Assembly (NCBI GenBank): GCA_030442055.1
Contig: JAUJEB010000008.1
Span: 186,001-250,000, forward strand
Direction of reading: 5' to 3'
Source of the DNA: Agaribacillus aureus
GTDB lineage: Bacteria > Bacteroidota > Bacteroidia > Cytophagales > Cyclobacteriaceae
DNA length: 64,000 nucleotides
The translations under genes and the position numbers were made by a program. The notes below the pieces were generated by a model. The model did not search any database, was not told the origin of the DNA, and saw only the letters and a list, made by a program, of their open reading frames with translations. Shown one piece after another: positions 7,916 to 18,403 of this stretch (positions are counted from its first letter, which is position 1; each line of letters opens with the position of its first letter).

Positions 7916-9316
7916 TCAAATATGAATCGGCCGGTTGTCCGTCGCTGCCAGGCAAGCCTCTTTAACGGCCTCCATATAGGTAGGGTGCGCATGGGACATT
8001 CTGGCTACATCCTCTGCCGAAGCGCGATACTCCATGGCGGTAACACCGGCGGCAATCATGTCCGCAGCCCTGGCTCCGATAATGTGTACCCCTAAAATTT
8101 CGTCATTTTCCTTGTCGGCCAATACTTTCACCACGCCATCCAGATCCATGCTGGCCCGCGCTCGAGCCAGCGCCCGAAACGGGAAGCTTCCAACCTTATA
8201 GGATCGGCCACTTTCTTTCAATTGTTCTTCCGTATAACCTACACCTGCTACCTCCGGCCATGTATAGACTACACCCGGGATCAAATTGTAATTGATATGT
8301 GGTTTTTGCCCGGCAAGTTGTTCCGCCACAAGAATCCCTTCCTCCTCTGCTTTATGGGCTAGCATTGCTCCTTTGATGACATCTCCGATAGCATAAATAT
8401 TATCGACATTGGTCTTTAAATGGTCATCTACCTCAATGCGACCGGCTTTGTCGGTTGTAATCCCTACATTTTCCAGGCCAAGTCCTTCGGTATAAGGTCT
8501 TCTTCCTATGGAAATCAGGCAGTAGTCTCCCTTGATATCCAGCGACTCCCCCTTTTTATTTTCTGCCGTGACGGTTACTTCCTTCCCTTTGGTCGAAACA
8601 GCGGTTACCTTATGGCTCACTTTTATGTCAAATCCTAGTTTTCTGAGTGATCTTTGCAGCTCTTTACTCATAGTACCATCCATGCCGGGAATTAGTCGGT
8701 CCAGAAACTCAACTACTGTAATTTTGGAACCAAGCCGGGCATATACCGAACCAAGCTCCATACCAATTACACCACCACCAACAATGATCATATGTTTTGG
8801 GACTTCCTTCAATTCCAGCGCCTCGGTGCTGGTAATGATTCTTTTTTTGTCCAGTTTAATGAAAGGCAGATTAGCCGGTTTGGAACCGGTGGCGATAATC
8901 ACCTTGTCGGTTTTTATTTCTTTGACCGCGCCGTCATTACCGGTAATTTTAATGGTATTTTTATCGACAAATGAACCCAAACCGTGCAAGACGTCAATTT
9001 TGTTTTTCTTCATCAGAAAATCCACACCCCCGCAAGTAGTTTCAACCACCTGCCTTTTTCTTTCGATCATCTGCTTGAGGTCGACCTTGGGCTTATTGAT
9101 GTTAATTCCATGCTCCTTGAAAGTCTTCTCGGCGTTATGAAAATGTTCTGAAGAGTCCAATAATGCCTTGGAGGGAATACAGCCTACGTTGAGGCAAGTG
9201 CCGCCCAGGGTATCATATTTTTCAATAATAGCTGTTTTAAAGCCTAATTGGGCACATCGTATGGCTCCTACATAACCTCCGGGACCCGAACCGATTACGG
9301 TCACATCATATTGCAT
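7916..9316 (-). CDS. lpdA: Dihydrolipoyl dehydrogenase (E3)
   Basis: E3 reoxidises dihydrolipoamide with FAD and NAD+. The 466-residue product has the N-terminal FAD-binding GSGPGGYVGAIRCAQLG, the redox-active disulfide motif GGTCLNVGCIPSKALL, the second Rossmann motif IIVGGGVIGMELGSVYARLG and the C-terminal catalytic His-Glu segment (SHAHPTYMEAVKEA). It is the last gene of the E1-E2-E3 operon, 55 bases after the E2 stop. As the only E3 in the window it may serve the pyruvate dehydrogenase as well. Confidence 0.95.
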   Translation of the reverse strand: MQYDVTVIGSGPGGYVGAIRCAQLGFKTAIIEKYDTLGGTCLNVGCIPSKALLDSSEHFHNAEKTFKEHGININKPKVDLKQMIERKRQVVETTCGGVDFLMKKNKIDVLHGLGSFVDKNTIKITGNDGAVKEIKTDKVIIATGSKPANLPFIKLDKKRIITSTEALELKEVPKHMIIVGGGVIGMELGSVYARLGSKITVVEFLDRLIPGMDGTMSKELQRSLRKLGFDIKVSHKVTAVSTKGKEVTVTAENKKGESLDIKGDYCLISIGRRPYTEGLGLENVGITTDKAGRIEVDDHLKTNVDNIYAIGDVIKGAMLAHKAEEEGILVAEQLAGQKPHINYNLIPGVVYTWPEVAGVGYTEEQLKESGRSYKVGSFPFRALARARASMDLDGVVKVLADKENDEILGVHIIGARAADMIAAGVTAMEYRASAEDVARMSHAHPTYMEAVKEACLAATDNRPIHI

Positions 9317-9371
9317 AATATATTTTCCTTAAATAAGATTCTTAATTTTCACTATGAGGGATTGTTGGTGC

Positions 9372-10910
9372 TCAGACACCAAGCATCAACCTCGTTGGAT
9401 CCTCCAGCAATTGTTTAACGCGAACAAGAAAGCTGACGGACTCCTTGCCATCGATAATGCGGTGGTCATAGGAAAGTGCCACATACATCATAGGTCGCAC
9501 CACAATCTCTCCATTTTCCACCACCGCTCTTTCTACAATGTTGTGCATTCCCAGAATAGCTGACTGGGGGGCGTTGATGATGGGCGTAGACATCATGGAG
9601 CCAAAAACGCCACCGTTGGTGATCGTGAAAGTACCACCGGTCATTTCATCTATGCTTAATTTATTATCCCTGGCCTTAACAGCTAAGCGAATGATTTCAC
9701 TTTCAATACCCTGAAAATCCAGCAGCTCGGCATTTCTTATTACCGGCACCACCAATCCGCGTGGGGTAGATACGGCGATCGATATGTCGCAATAGTTGTT
9801 ATATACCACCTCATTACCATCAATCATGCCATTGACAGCCGGCCATTCCTGGAGCGCGGCGCAGCAGGCCTTTGTGAAAAAGGACATGAAACCTAGTCCA
9901 ACCCCGTGTTTTTCCTTAAATTGCTCCTTGTATTTTTTTCTTATATCCATGATCGGCTTCATGTTCACTTCGTTGAACGTAGTGAGCATGGCAGTCTCAT
10001 TTTTTACTGCTACCAGTCTTCTGGCAATGGTCTTACGCAGACTGGTCATCTTCTTTCTGGTCTGCTCTCTTGGCCCTCCAACAGGACTCGCAGCTGTTAA
10101 TGGCGATCCTGATGAGCCGGGCTCTGTATCGGCCGATGTTGATTTTTTTGCTTTTAGAGCATCTTCCTTGGTAATACGGCCTTCAACACCACTACCATTC
10201 ACGTCACTGGGTGGTATGCCTTTTTCAGAGAGTATTTTGGCGGCTGCCGGTGATGGATGACCGGATGCATAAGTAGCGGAGTCGGATGATTTTTCCTTGG
10301 CTGGCGCTTCAGTGGTGGTCGCGGCAGGAGCTGTTTCAACCGGGGCAGCGCCTCCTTCTGTTACTTCAATCTTGCAGATCAACTGCCCTATTTCCAGCGT
10401 AGTACCCTCCTCAGCCACAATTTGCAAATAGCCGGAGGCTTCGGCAGGCAAATCAAAAGTAGCTTTGTCCGATTCAATTTCAGCGATATCTTCATCGATT
10501 TCCACATAGTCGCCATTACTTTTCGACCACTTACCGATGGTCACCTCAGTAATAGACTCACCGACCGCTGGTACAACCATTTCTTTTATTTCACCGGTTT
10601 TGGTGGGCTCACCGCCAGCGGGTGCCGGAGCTGTCGAGGGGGCTTCCTCTTTTGCTTCAGTTGAAGCGGCCTGTCCGTCAGTATTAATTTCGCAGATGGT
10701 AGCGCCAATCTCCAGAACGTCTCCCTCCTGGGCTACGATCTTAAGGATACCCGCAGCTTCCGCAGGAAGCTCCTGCGTGGCCTTGTCGGTTTCAATTTCA
10801 GCGATCATTTCATCCATTTCTACATAATCGCCATCTTTTTTTAGCCACTGGGCAATAGTCACTTCGGTGATAGACTCTCCGATGGCCGGTACTTTCATTA
10901 CTAAAGTCAT
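9372..10910 (-). CDS. sucB: 2-oxoglutarate dehydrogenase E2 (dihydrolipoyl succinyltransferase), two lipoyl domains
   Basis: E2 transfers the succinyl group to CoA. The 512-residue protein has two lipoyl domains with modification lysines in [11 protein letters not shown] (near residue 43) and [11 protein letters not shown] (near 155). They are joined by Ala/Pro/Glu-rich linkers. A peripheral subunit-binding domain ([22 protein letters not shown]) follows, then the catalytic domain ending in [10 protein letters not shown], which holds the active-site His. Its place directly behind the 2-oxoglutarate dehydrogenase E1 gene supports the succinyl rather than acetyl assignment. Two lipoyl domains are more than the single one of the E. 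coli enzyme. Confidence 0.93.
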   Translation of the reverse strand: MTLVMKVPAIGESITEVTIAQWLKKDGDYVEMDEMIAEIETDKATQELPAEAAGILKIVAQEGDVLEIGATICEINTDGQAASTEAKEEAPSTAPAPAGGEPTKTGEIKEMVVPAVGESITEVTIGKWSKSNGDYVEIDEDIAEIESDKATFDLPAEASGYLQIVAEEGTTLEIGQLICKIEVTEGGAAPVETAPAATTTEAPAKEKSSDSATYASGHPSPAAAKILSEKGIPPSDVNGSGVEGRITKEDALKAKKSTSADTEPGSSGSPLTAASPVGGPREQTRKKMTSLRKTIARRLVAVKNETAMLTTFNEVNMKPIMDIRKKYKEQFKEKHGVGLGFMSFFTKACCAALQEWPAVNGMIDGNEVVYNNYCDISIAVSTPRGLVVPVIRNAELLDFQGIESEIIRLAVKARDNKLSIDEMTGGTFTITNGGVFGSMMSTPIINAPQSAILGMHNIVERAVVENGEIVVRPMMYVALSYDHRIIDGKESVSFLVRVKQLLEDPTRLMLGV

Positions 10911-10959
10911 ATTTTCAGATCTGTTTGCGGTCTATGGTATAGTACTGCTGATGTAATTG

Positions 10960-13680
10960 TTATATTTTAAATGCGGCTTTCACCAGGGCCGTCTGTTCGT
11001 CTTTATGTACCTTGTTGTATCCGGTAGCGGGAGAGGCTGCTGCCTTTCTGGAAATTATTTCCAGCGGCACCTCTCTGAATACTCTAAGAATGTAAGACCA
11101 TGCTCCCATATTTTCCGGTTCCTCCTGTACCCAAAAAACCTTTGCTTTCTTATATTTATTAATTTCCGCCAGTATTTTTTTATGCGGAAATGGACTTAGT
11201 TGTTCAATTCTAACCACAGCTACATCCTTACGTTTTGCCTTTTGTTGCTCTTCCAGTAAATCATAATAGATTTTACCACAACACAATATCAGCCTTTTTG
11301 CGGTTGCTTTGGTGGCATATTCGTCGCCAATCACTTCATTAAAAGTCCCTGACGTAAACGCTTTCATTGGCGAAACGACTTTTGGGTGTCTGAGCAATGA
11401 TTTTGGCGATACAATTATCAAAGGCATTCTGAAAGGTAATTGCAATTGCCTTCTCAGCGCATGGAAAAGATTAGCAGGGGTGGTGAGGTTACATATAAAC
11501 ATATTATTGCCAGCCGCCATTTGCAGGTATCTTTCAAATCTTGCACTGGAATGCTCAGGACCTTGTCCCTCATAACCATGAGGTAGCAGCAAGACCAGGC
11601 CGTTCATGCGTTGCCATTTGGTGTAGGCGCTACTGATAAACTGGTCAACAATTACCTGACAACCATTGGCAAAATCTCCAAATTGTGCTTCCCAGATGAC
11701 CAGTGCATGAGGTGTAGCCATGGCATAGCCGTATTCGAAGCCCAGGACGCCGTACTCCGAAAGTAGTGAGTTATATATTCTGAATTTTTCCTGATTCTCG
11801 CTGATATGATCAAGGTTGCAGTAAGGCTCATTGGTATTCGCATCAAATACAAAAGAATGGCGATGAGAAAAAGTTCCCCTTTTTACATCCTGGCCCGACA
11901 TGCGAACAATTTTATTTTCCAATAACAAGGAGCCGTAAGCCAACAGTTCTGCATCTGCCCAGCTCAATTGTTTTTTGTCGTTAAAGTTGGTCTTTCGATC
12001 TTTAAACAGCTTCTCTATTTGCCTCAAGGGTTTAAATCCTTCCGGTAAAGTTGTCAAAGCCTTGCCTACGATATCGACCGTTTTTTGGGTGATCTTGGTA
12101 TTAAATGGCTTATCAAAATCCGAGGGCTTGGATTTCCTCAGTTGTTGCCATTCCTCCTCTACCTTCTGCGGCTTATAGGGAAGCGGATTTTGCTTCACTT
12201 CATTGAGCCGGTCCTGCAACTGTGCCCTGAACTCTTTGTCCATTTTATTGGCCAGCTCCGCATCAACGTCTCCCCGCTCGATGAGTTTTTTGACATAGAT
12301 TTCCCTTGGGTTCGGATGTTTGGCAATGGTGTTATAGAGTTTTGGCTGGGTGAATTTGGGTTCATCACTTTCATTATGGCCATGACGGCGATAGCATAAA
12401 AGATCAATGAATATATCTTTCCCGAATTCCTGCCTGTATTCTACTGCCAGCGCTGCTGCAAAAGTGACTGCTTCCGGATCATCTCCGTTAATGTGGATTA
12501 CCGGTGCATCCACAATTTTTGCAACGTCAGTACAATATATACTCGATCTGGCATCATCATAGTCGGTGGTGAAACCCACCTGGTTGTTGATCACCAAGTG
12601 AATAGTTCCGCCGGTGTTATAACCTGGCAGTCCTGACATTTGCACCGTTTCATAAACAATCCCCTGGCCGGCAATAGCTGCATCGCCATGAATTAAAATG
12701 GGAATGGCTCTTTTAAGATCGCCGTCAAATTCATCATCAACCTGGGCTCTGGTGTAGCCGAGTACAATCGGATCTACTGCCTCAAGGTGGCTGGGATTAG
12801 GAGCCAGTTTTACATAAACCTTTTTATTGGCGGCGGTATCTATGGTACTGGAATAACCCAGGTGGTATTTAACATCACCATCTCCCATAGTGAGATCTAA
12901 TTTGGTATTACCTTCAAACTCACTGAAAATCTCCTCGTAGGTTTTACCCATAATATTGGACAGCACATTTAACCTTCCCCGGTGTGCCATGCCAATAACC
13001 ACCTCCTCAACATTCATTTCAGCTGCCTTATTGATAATCTTGTCAAGCGCCGGTATGGTGTTTTCACCGCCTTCCAGCGAAAACCTTTTTTGTCCTAAAA
13101 ACTTAGTGTGCAAAAAGTTTTCAAATACTACCGCCTCATTTAACTTGGTAAGGATACGCCTTTTATCTTCCAGGCTGGGCGTATAGTTGAAGTAAGATCT
13201 TTCAAATTTTTCAATTAACCAGTCCAGGATTTTCTGATCGCGAACATACATGAACTCAAATCCTATGGCGCCGGTATAAACCTTTTTCAGGGTATCCAGG
13301 ATTTTTCTCAGAGAAGTTTTTCCAAGACCTATTTCTGCTCCTACGTCAAATTCCTCATCCATATCGGCTTCTGTCAATCCAAATTCACCGGGATCAAGCT
13401 TTACATTGTGTTTTCTTCTTGGCCTCACAGGATTGGTATCCGATTTCAAATGACCACGGGAACGGTAAGCATGTATCAGCTCTCTGACGTGCGTTTCCCT
13501 GTGGTCAGAGCTAACAGCTTGACTGACACCGTTTTCACCGTATTTTTCCAATGAAAAGTCATAGCCCTCAAAAAATTTTTGCCAGCTTTGGTCAACGGAA
13601 TCGGGATTTTCTTTGTAGGATTTATAAAGCTCATCGATATAGGATCCGTGAGCATTAGCAATGTATGAATATTTATCCAT
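10960..13680 (-). CDS. sucA: 2-oxoglutarate dehydrogenase E1 component
   Basis: The thiamine-diphosphate E1 decarboxylates 2-oxoglutarate in the citric acid cycle. The product (906 residues) has the short N-terminal E2-binding helix (SYIANAHGSYIDELYKSYKE), the VVIGMAHRGRLNVLSNIMGK motif, IHGDAAIAGQGIVYETVQMS and the DLLCYRRHGHNESDEP motif. The ATG at 13680 (MDKYSYIANA) is chosen, since sixteen further in-frame upstream residues would overlap the promoter. It is the first gene of the sucA-sucB-lpdA operon, with 49 bases to sucB. Confidence 0.95.
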   Translation of the reverse strand: MDKYSYIANAHGSYIDELYKSYKENPDSVDQSWQKFFEGYDFSLEKYGENGVSQAVSSDHRETHVRELIHAYRSRGHLKSDTNPVRPRRKHNVKLDPGEFGLTEADMDEEFDVGAEIGLGKTSLRKILDTLKKVYTGAIGFEFMYVRDQKILDWLIEKFERSYFNYTPSLEDKRRILTKLNEAVVFENFLHTKFLGQKRFSLEGGENTIPALDKIINKAAEMNVEEVVIGMAHRGRLNVLSNIMGKTYEEIFSEFEGNTKLDLTMGDGDVKYHLGYSSTIDTAANKKVYVKLAPNPSHLEAVDPIVLGYTRAQVDDEFDGDLKRAIPILIHGDAAIAGQGIVYETVQMSGLPGYNTGGTIHLVINNQVGFTTDYDDARSSIYCTDVAKIVDAPVIHINGDDPEAVTFAAALAVEYRQEFGKDIFIDLLCYRRHGHNESDEPKFTQPKLYNTIAKHPNPREIYVKKLIERGDVDAELANKMDKEFRAQLQDRLNEVKQNPLPYKPQKVEEEWQQLRKSKPSDFDKPFNTKITQKTVDIVGKALTTLPEGFKPLRQIEKLFKDRKTNFNDKKQLSWADAELLAYGSLLLENKIVRMSGQDVKRGTFSHRHSFVFDANTNEPYCNLDHISENQEKFRIYNSLLSEYGVLGFEYGYAMATPHALVIWEAQFGDFANGCQVIVDQFISSAYTKWQRMNGLVLLLPHGYEGQGPEHSSARFERYLQMAAGNNMFICNLTTPANLFHALRRQLQLPFRMPLIIVSPKSLLRHPKVVSPMKAFTSGTFNEVIGDEYATKATAKRLILCCGKIYYDLLEEQQKAKRKDVAVVRIEQLSPFPHKKILAEINKYKKAKVFWVQEEPENMGAWSYILRVFREVPLEIISRKAAASPATGYNKVHKDEQTALVKAAFKI

Positions 13681-13717
13681 CTTCCCTAGAAGGTTTATTA
13701 TCAGCTTTTGTCGCGGG

Positions 13718-13725
13718 CAAAGGTA
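13718..13725 (-). promoter_or_regulatory. -7 element of the sucA operon
   Basis: Read on the minus strand this is TACCTTTG, matching the Bacteroidota TAnnTTTG -7 element, 37 bases before the sucA ATG. No convincing -33 TTG is seen. Confidence 0.5.
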
Positions 13726-13810
13726 CAAAGTTCGGTGTGATATTAAAAACTGTATATTCGCATAAACAAATATTACATGTGTTTATAAAAATCAATTTTG
13801 AGAATGTATT

Positions 13811-15220
13811 TTACTTTACCGGTTTTATAACCGCATTTTTTTCATAATTGTTCAGAAAGGGCTGTATCTTGTCAGCAGCAATTTTCTTGGCAATTATTTT
13901 TTTCCGCTCATCCAGTAAATAAATGGTGGGAGTTGTATTTGCGTCGTAGACGGTCTTGTAATGCTTGGAGTAAGTGCGCGGTCCATTCACGTTGATCCAA
14001 TCGCCGATTGCCATCTCGTCAATGTATTTAGTCATTTTAGTTAGGGAGGAATCGGCGCAAACCGCATAGATGTTAACATCCAGTGCGGTATTTTTTTTAA
14101 AATCTCTTAGCTTGGGGGTTTCTTTCTTACAAAACCCGCAGTCAGGATCATAAAAGTAAATGACCGTATACCTGCTCTTAATAGATTCCAGCGCCCGGGG
14201 TTTCCCATCTAAATCCTGGATAATGAGGTTGGGAGCCTGCTTTCCGATCAGGGAATTTCTCAATTGGTCGGCCCTTGTTTTTAGGTTTTCCTTTAACTTA
14301 TCATTAGCCCAATAATCCATTTCTCCGCTGGCAAAATATTCATCATAAAGCCGGACAAAGATGGCGTCGAGCCCCATGATCTTTGGGTTTTGATAATTTA
14401 GCGTGAGATTCCATATCAGGTATTTATAAGTTTCCCGATTTTTTTTAGCTTTCTCAATAAGCGGATTGATGGCTGCTACTAAAGTATCAGGATCTTGTGG
14501 AAATAAATTTCCTAAATAGTCTTCAACCTTTTGGCGGTAAATAGGCTGTGGGAATCTTAAGAGGGCATCATTACTTAAATCGAACCCGTCCCAAAAGTGC
14601 TCCCTATAGAACTTTAGCACGCTCTCCCGGTCTTGTTTAATTGCCTCTGGCACTATCAGTGCCTGCTGCGCAACAATTAATTTAGCCGCCAGCAACCCGG
14701 GATTCTTATCAATCAGCGCTTGCTGATATTTTTGCACCAGGCTGTCTATTTCCCCGGCCTTTTCCCTGGCCAGCTGTTTTGCGGATTCGTTGGCAGTGCT
14801 GTCCTTCAGTATTTCCAGATAAGGTTGTACCGAAAGGTTATTTTTGTAGATGAATTTCATATGATCGAAAAACAGCTCATTTTCCGCATCATTCAGACTT
14901 TTTAAATGTTGCACGTAATCTTTTTGATTTGAGCTGATTTTGAAGCTTTGATTTTTCCCAATTATGAAATCAAAAAGCCTTGTCTTATCCAGAACCGTAA
15001 AATAGATACCAGCCGGCAATTTATCTTTGCCTTCAAATGAAAACCCTCCGGACTGATCAATGAACGAAGTATCTTTTAAATAGGTGCCTTCACCATAATA
15101 ATAACCCAAATACACTGTGGTATCACGGAGTCCTTCAATCTGAAAATCGATTTTGTAACCCTGCTGTGCAAAGGTAAGAACAGGCAATATTAGCGCGAAT
15201 ACAGATAAATAGTTTTTCAT
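13811..15220 (-). CDS. Periplasmic thioredoxin-like (TlpA/ResA-type) protein
   Basis: A 469-residue exported protein with a signal peptide (MKNYLSVFALILPVLTFAQQ, cleavage after about residue 18), a DUF4369-like N-terminal beta domain (about 20-130), a long helical middle (about 130-330) and a C-terminal thioredoxin fold. The redox motif is CGFC within FYDPDCGFCKKETPKL. The conserved cis-Pro region (TPTIYLLDE) is also present. Family members act as thiol-disulfide oxidoreductases in the periplasm; the substrate is unknown. It stands alone, with no partner gene adjacent. Confidence 0.82.
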   Translation of the reverse strand: MKNYLSVFALILPVLTFAQQGYKIDFQIEGLRDTTVYLGYYYGEGTYLKDTSFIDQSGGFSFEGKDKLPAGIYFTVLDKTRLFDFIIGKNQSFKISSNQKDYVQHLKSLNDAENELFFDHMKFIYKNNLSVQPYLEILKDSTANESAKQLAREKAGEIDSLVQKYQQALIDKNPGLLAAKLIVAQQALIVPEAIKQDRESVLKFYREHFWDGFDLSNDALLRFPQPIYRQKVEDYLGNLFPQDPDTLVAAINPLIEKAKKNRETYKYLIWNLTLNYQNPKIMGLDAIFVRLYDEYFASGEMDYWANDKLKENLKTRADQLRNSLIGKQAPNLIIQDLDGKPRALESIKSRYTVIYFYDPDCGFCKKETPKLRDFKKNTALDVNIYAVCADSSLTKMTKYIDEMAIGDWINVNGPRTYSKHYKTVYDANTTPTIYLLDERKKIIAKKIAADKIQPFLNNYEKNAVIKPVK

Positions 15221-15448
15221 TTATGCGATACTTAATTCAAATGTAAATATAACGACAAGCTTATTAAAATTGTCTATAAATACCCATGGCAAATATCTGT
15301 GTAATATCTATGGCTTTGTCAGACGTTAGCTCCCTAAGGAGAGGTGCTTTGATCGTAAATTAAAACCTTACTTTTGAGTTTTATTAATTTCTTGTCGAAA
15401 TCCCGGTATATTTTTAAGTCAGATATCAATTAAATTGCAAAAATATTT

Positions 15449-15456
15449 TACCTTTG
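15449..15456 (+). promoter_or_regulatory. -7 element of the rpsP operon
   Basis: TACCTTTG matches TAnnTTTG and lies 53 bases before the rpsP ATG. The 15221-15509 gap otherwise shows no gene. Confidence 0.5.
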
Positions 15457-15509
15457 CAGACCTTTTAGATGGACGTGTTCCATCGCTTAACTAAATTGTT
15501 AAAGAAAAA

Positions 15510-16496
15510 ATGGCCGTAAAAATTAGATTAGCGCGTCGAGGACGCAAAAAGATGGCAATGTACGACGTGGTCGTAGCCGATGCCAGAGCACCACGAGATG
15601 GTCGCTTTATTGAAAAAATAGGGACTTATAATCCCAACACCGATCCCGCATCTGTGAATATCGATACGGACAGGGCTTTTAAATGGATCATGGATGGCGC
15701 TCAGCCTACTGATACTGTCAGGTCAATGTTATCATATCGCGGTGTGATGTTGAGAAAACATTTGCAGATAGGTGTAAACAAAGGAGCTATTACACAGGAA
15801 ACCGCCGATGCCAAATTAGCTGAATGGATTGAGGCGAAGGAGCAAAAGATTTCTGATAAAGTTGATAGACTTCGAAAGAAACAGGAAGCTGATGACAAAG
15901 CTAGATTCGATGCTGAAACCAAGGTAAAAGAAGCAAGAGCTGAAGCGATTAAGAAAAAGCAAGTTGCTGCCGAACCCCAGGAGGAGGCAACAGATGAGGT
16001 AGCTGCTGAAGCTGCTGCCACTGAAGCAACTGCGCAAGAAACCGCCGCTGCCGAGGTAGCGGAAGAATCGACCCCTGAAGCTGCAGTTGAAGAATCGCCC
16101 GCAGCTGAACCAGCGCCGGCAGAGGAGCCTGCCCAGGAAGAAGCCGAGGCAAAAGCAGAAACGCCTGCTGAAACCAAGTCTGAAGAGGCTGCGCCGGAAG
16201 CGGAGGCAGAAGCTGCTACAGAGGAACCTGCTGAAGCGAAAGCCGAGGAGACTGCAGAGGTTAAGGCCGAAGAGACAGCCGAAGCACCAACTGCTGAGCC
16301 TGAGCCTGAAGCCGAAGTGGAGGCCCCCGCAGACGCAAAGACGGAAGAACCCGTAGCGGAAAAGACAGAAGAAGCCCCTGAGGCAAAGACGGAAGAGCCC
16401 GCAGCGGAAAAAACCGAAGAAGCCCCTGAGGCAACAGCGGAAGCTGAAGAAACCAAGTCTGAAGACGAAGCTGCCAAAGAGGAAAACAAAGAATAA
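15510..16496 (+). CDS. rpsP: 30S ribosomal protein S16 with long acidic Ala/Glu-rich tail
   Basis: Residues 1 to about 85 are a standard S16 ([40 protein letters not shown]), which stabilises the 5' domain of 16S rRNA. A charged helix follows (about 105-150), then about 175 residues made almost only of Ala, Glu, Pro, Thr and Lys. S16 is normally 80-90 residues; Bacteroidota orthologues often carry shorter tails of this sort. The tail includes a 48-base tandem duplication (16335-16430) and the repeated KAEETAE unit. It is the first gene of rpsP-rimM-trmD-rplS. Confidence 0.93.
   Translation: MAVKIRLARRGRKKMAMYDVVVADARAPRDGRFIEKIGTYNPNTDPASVNIDTDRAFKWIMDGAQPTDTVRSMLSYRGVMLRKHLQIGVNKGAITQETADAKLAEWIEAKEQKISDKVDRLRKKQEADDKARFDAETKVKEARAEAIKKKQVAAEPQEEATDEVAAEAAATEATAQETAAAEVAEESTPEAAVEESPAAEPAPAEEPAQEEAEAKAETPAETKSEEAAPEAEAEAATEEPAEAKAEETAEVKAEETAEAPTAEPEPEAEVEAPADAKTEEPVAEKTEEAPEAKTEEPAAEKTEEAPEATAEAEETKSEDEAAKEENKE
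16335..16430 (+). repeat. 48-bp tandem duplication in the rpsP tail
   Basis: Two in-frame 48-base units (16335-16382 and 16383-16430), differing at a few positions, each encode a 16-residue block of the pattern [16 protein letters not shown]. The tail seems to grow by unit duplication. Confidence 0.85.
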
Positions 16497-16507
16497 ATTA
16501 GATCGCC

Positions 16508-17035
16508 ATGGATGTTGATCAATGTTATCAACTAGGTCATGTTATAAAGGCCCATGGTGTAAAAGGTGAGGTTGGTATTCTGCTGGATGTGGATGTGCCA
16601 GCCAACTATAAGAATTTGGAATCGGTTTTTGTTGAAATAAATCAAAAACTGGTTCCTTTTTTTATTAATAGCATATCTATTAAGAATAATAAGGCCGTCG
16701 TAAAATTCGAGGATGTTGAGGGAATTGAGCAGGCAGAGGCACTGAAAGGATGTTTATTGTACCTACCATTGGATTTGCTCCCTGAACTAAAAGGCAATCA
16801 ATTTTATTATCACGAAATAATAAACTTTGAAGTCATTGATGCCAAGCACGGCAAGTTAGGCCCCGTAGCTAACGTCTATGCCCTTCCCAACCAGGACCTG
16901 CTGACGGTAAACTACCGGCAAAATGAGGTGTTGATCCCTATTAAAGACGAAATCATAACAGCCGTTGACCGCGATGCCCGCGAAATTCACGTAAATTTGC
17001 CGGAAGGCTTATTGGATGTTTACATTCAGGAATAA
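16508..17035 (+). CDS. rimM: Ribosome maturation factor RimM
   Basis: RimM assists 30S head assembly and binds S19. The 175-residue product shows the N-terminal family motif ([16 protein letters not shown]), and a C-terminal PRC-barrel with [26 protein letters not shown] and the terminal [10 protein letters not shown] and [11 protein letters not shown] segments. It begins 11 bases after rpsP and is followed by trmD, the classic order of this operon. Confidence 0.95.
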   Translation: MDVDQCYQLGHVIKAHGVKGEVGILLDVDVPANYKNLESVFVEINQKLVPFFINSISIKNNKAVVKFEDVEGIEQAEALKGCLLYLPLDLLPELKGNQFYYHEIINFEVIDAKHGKLGPVANVYALPNQDLLTVNYRQNEVLIPIKDEIITAVDRDAREIHVNLPEGLLDVYIQE

Positions 17036-17079
17036 TTGTTCAACCGGGTTTTAGTGCCACTGTTTATCTGTTATTAGTG

Positions 17080-17757
17080 ATGAGAATTGATATTATAACT
17101 TGTTTACCTAAACTACTGGAGAGTCCCTTTGGAGATTCCATTCTGAAAAGGGCTCAAAACAAGAACCTGGTGGAAATAAAAGTGCATGATTTAAGGAGCT
17201 TTGCAAAAAATAAACAAAAACAGGTAGATGATTATGCCTACGGCGGAGGGGCAGGTATGGTTCTTATGATTGAACCAATTGCCAATTGCATTGAACACCT
17301 TAAGTCTGAGCGAAGCTATGACGAGATTATCTATATGAGCCCGGACGGGGACTTACTTAATCAATCTTTGGCCAACGATTTGTCGTTGCGAAAAAACATC
17401 ATGATTCTTTGCGGACATTATAAAGGAGTTGATGAAAGAGTGCGTGAGCACTATATCACCCGCGAGATCAGTATTGGTGATTACGTACTCTCCGGGGGGG
17501 AATTGGCCGCCGCCGTGCTGGCCGATGCTATCATCAGGTTAATTCCAGGTGTTTTGTCGGATGAGACCTCGGCGTTGACAGATTCCTTTCAGGATGGTTT
17601 GGTAGCGCCGCCGGTTTACACGAGACCAGCAGAATTTAAAGGAATGACCGTGCCGGATGTGTTGCTGTCGGGCCACGAAAAGAAGATAGAGGAGTGGCGT
17701 TTTGAACAGGCGGTAAACCGCACCAAAAAACGCAGACCAGGTGCTATTGGAGGTTAG
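17080..17757 (+). CDS. trmD: tRNA (guanine-37-N1)-methyltransferase
   Basis: TrmD methylates G37 of tRNAs next to the anticodon using S-adenosylmethionine. The SPOUT trefoil-knot signatures are present: [25 protein letters not shown], and [20 protein letters not shown]. The 225-residue length is normal. A GTG at 17077 directly precedes the ATG at 17080; the ATG gives the usual MRIDIIT start. It is the third gene of rpsP-rimM-trmD-rplS. Confidence 0.95.
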   Translation: MRIDIITCLPKLLESPFGDSILKRAQNKNLVEIKVHDLRSFAKNKQKQVDDYAYGGGAGMVLMIEPIANCIEHLKSERSYDEIIYMSPDGDLLNQSLANDLSLRKNIMILCGHYKGVDERVREHYITREISIGDYVLSGGELAAAVLADAIIRLIPGVLSDETSALTDSFQDGLVAPPVYTRPAEFKGMTVPDVLLSGHEKKIEEWRFEQAVNRTKKRRPGAIGG

Positions 17758-17855
17758 AGATACTGTAGATTGTATCTATATGAAGCCCCTGAAATGCAGG
17801 CTTTATAGTTGCGGAAAATTATTCGGGATTCGCTAACTATTATTAAAATTATTTC

Positions 17856-17863
17856 TATATTTG
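17856..17863 (+). promoter_or_regulatory. -7 promoter element before rplS
   Basis: TATATTTG matches the Bacteroidota TAnnTTTG -7 element, 40 bases before the rplS ATG. It suggests rplS has its own promoter in addition to read-through from trmD, across a 146-base gap. Confidence 0.5.
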
Positions 17864-17903
17864 CAGTCCGTTTTTTTGATAAAGAAAAATATTTATAGAG
17901 GTC

Positions 17904-18257
17904 ATGAGCGAGCTAATTAAGCTAATAGAACAAGAATACGCTGAAAAAAGAAAAGAACTTCCCGATTTTAAGGCGGGAGACTCAGTAAATGTTCACGTGA
18001 GGATTCGCGAGGGGAATAAGGAAAGAATACAGCAGTTTCAAGGGACAGTTATTCAAAGAAGACATGGAAATACCAATGGTGAAACTTTTACCGTAAGAAA
18101 GATCTCTAACGGCATCGGTGTGGAAAGAATATTTCCTTTGTTATCGCCTAACATTGAGAAAATTGAAGTAGTAAGAAAGGGTAAGGTTAGAAGAGCTCGG
18201 TTATTTTACCTCAGGGGTCGTCAAGGCAAGGCTGCCAGAATTAAAGAGAAATTGTAA
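17904..18257 (+). CDS. rplS: 50S ribosomal protein L19
   Basis: L19 sits at the 30S-50S interface. The 117-residue product carries the family motifs [51 protein letters not shown] and [27 protein letters not shown]. It ends the ribosomal operon and is followed by a strong terminator. Confidence 0.97.
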   Translation: MSELIKLIEQEYAEKRKELPDFKAGDSVNVHVRIREGNKERIQQFQGTVIQRRHGNTNGETFTVRKISNGIGVERIFPLLSPNIEKIEVVRKGKVRRARLFYLRGRQGKAARIKEKL

Positions 18258-18286
18258 TATTTCATACAGCAAGATAAAACAAGAGA

Positions 18287-18311
18287 GCCAACTGGGAAGT
18301 TGGCTTTTTTT
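18287..18311 (+). terminator. Rho-independent terminator after rplS
   Basis: A perfect 7-bp stem (GCCAACT and AGTTGGC) with loop GGGA is followed by seven T residues, 29 bases after the rplS stop. Confidence 0.88.
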
Positions 18312-18403
18312 GTGCGTGATGATTTTGATAACAATGCGAGTGATTTAAACGTTGCACTTTAGTAAATAAAGCTTAATTCTTAATTTAGTTGATCGTTCAG
18401 GAC

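Noticed and set aside
8532-9140. Plus-strand open frame of 202 codons
   Set aside because: It lies antisense within lpdA, which has full family motifs on the other strand.
15701-16531. Long Ser/Ala-rich minus-strand open frame
   Set aside because: It is the antisense of the low-complexity acidic tail of rpsP; the composition and position explain it fully.
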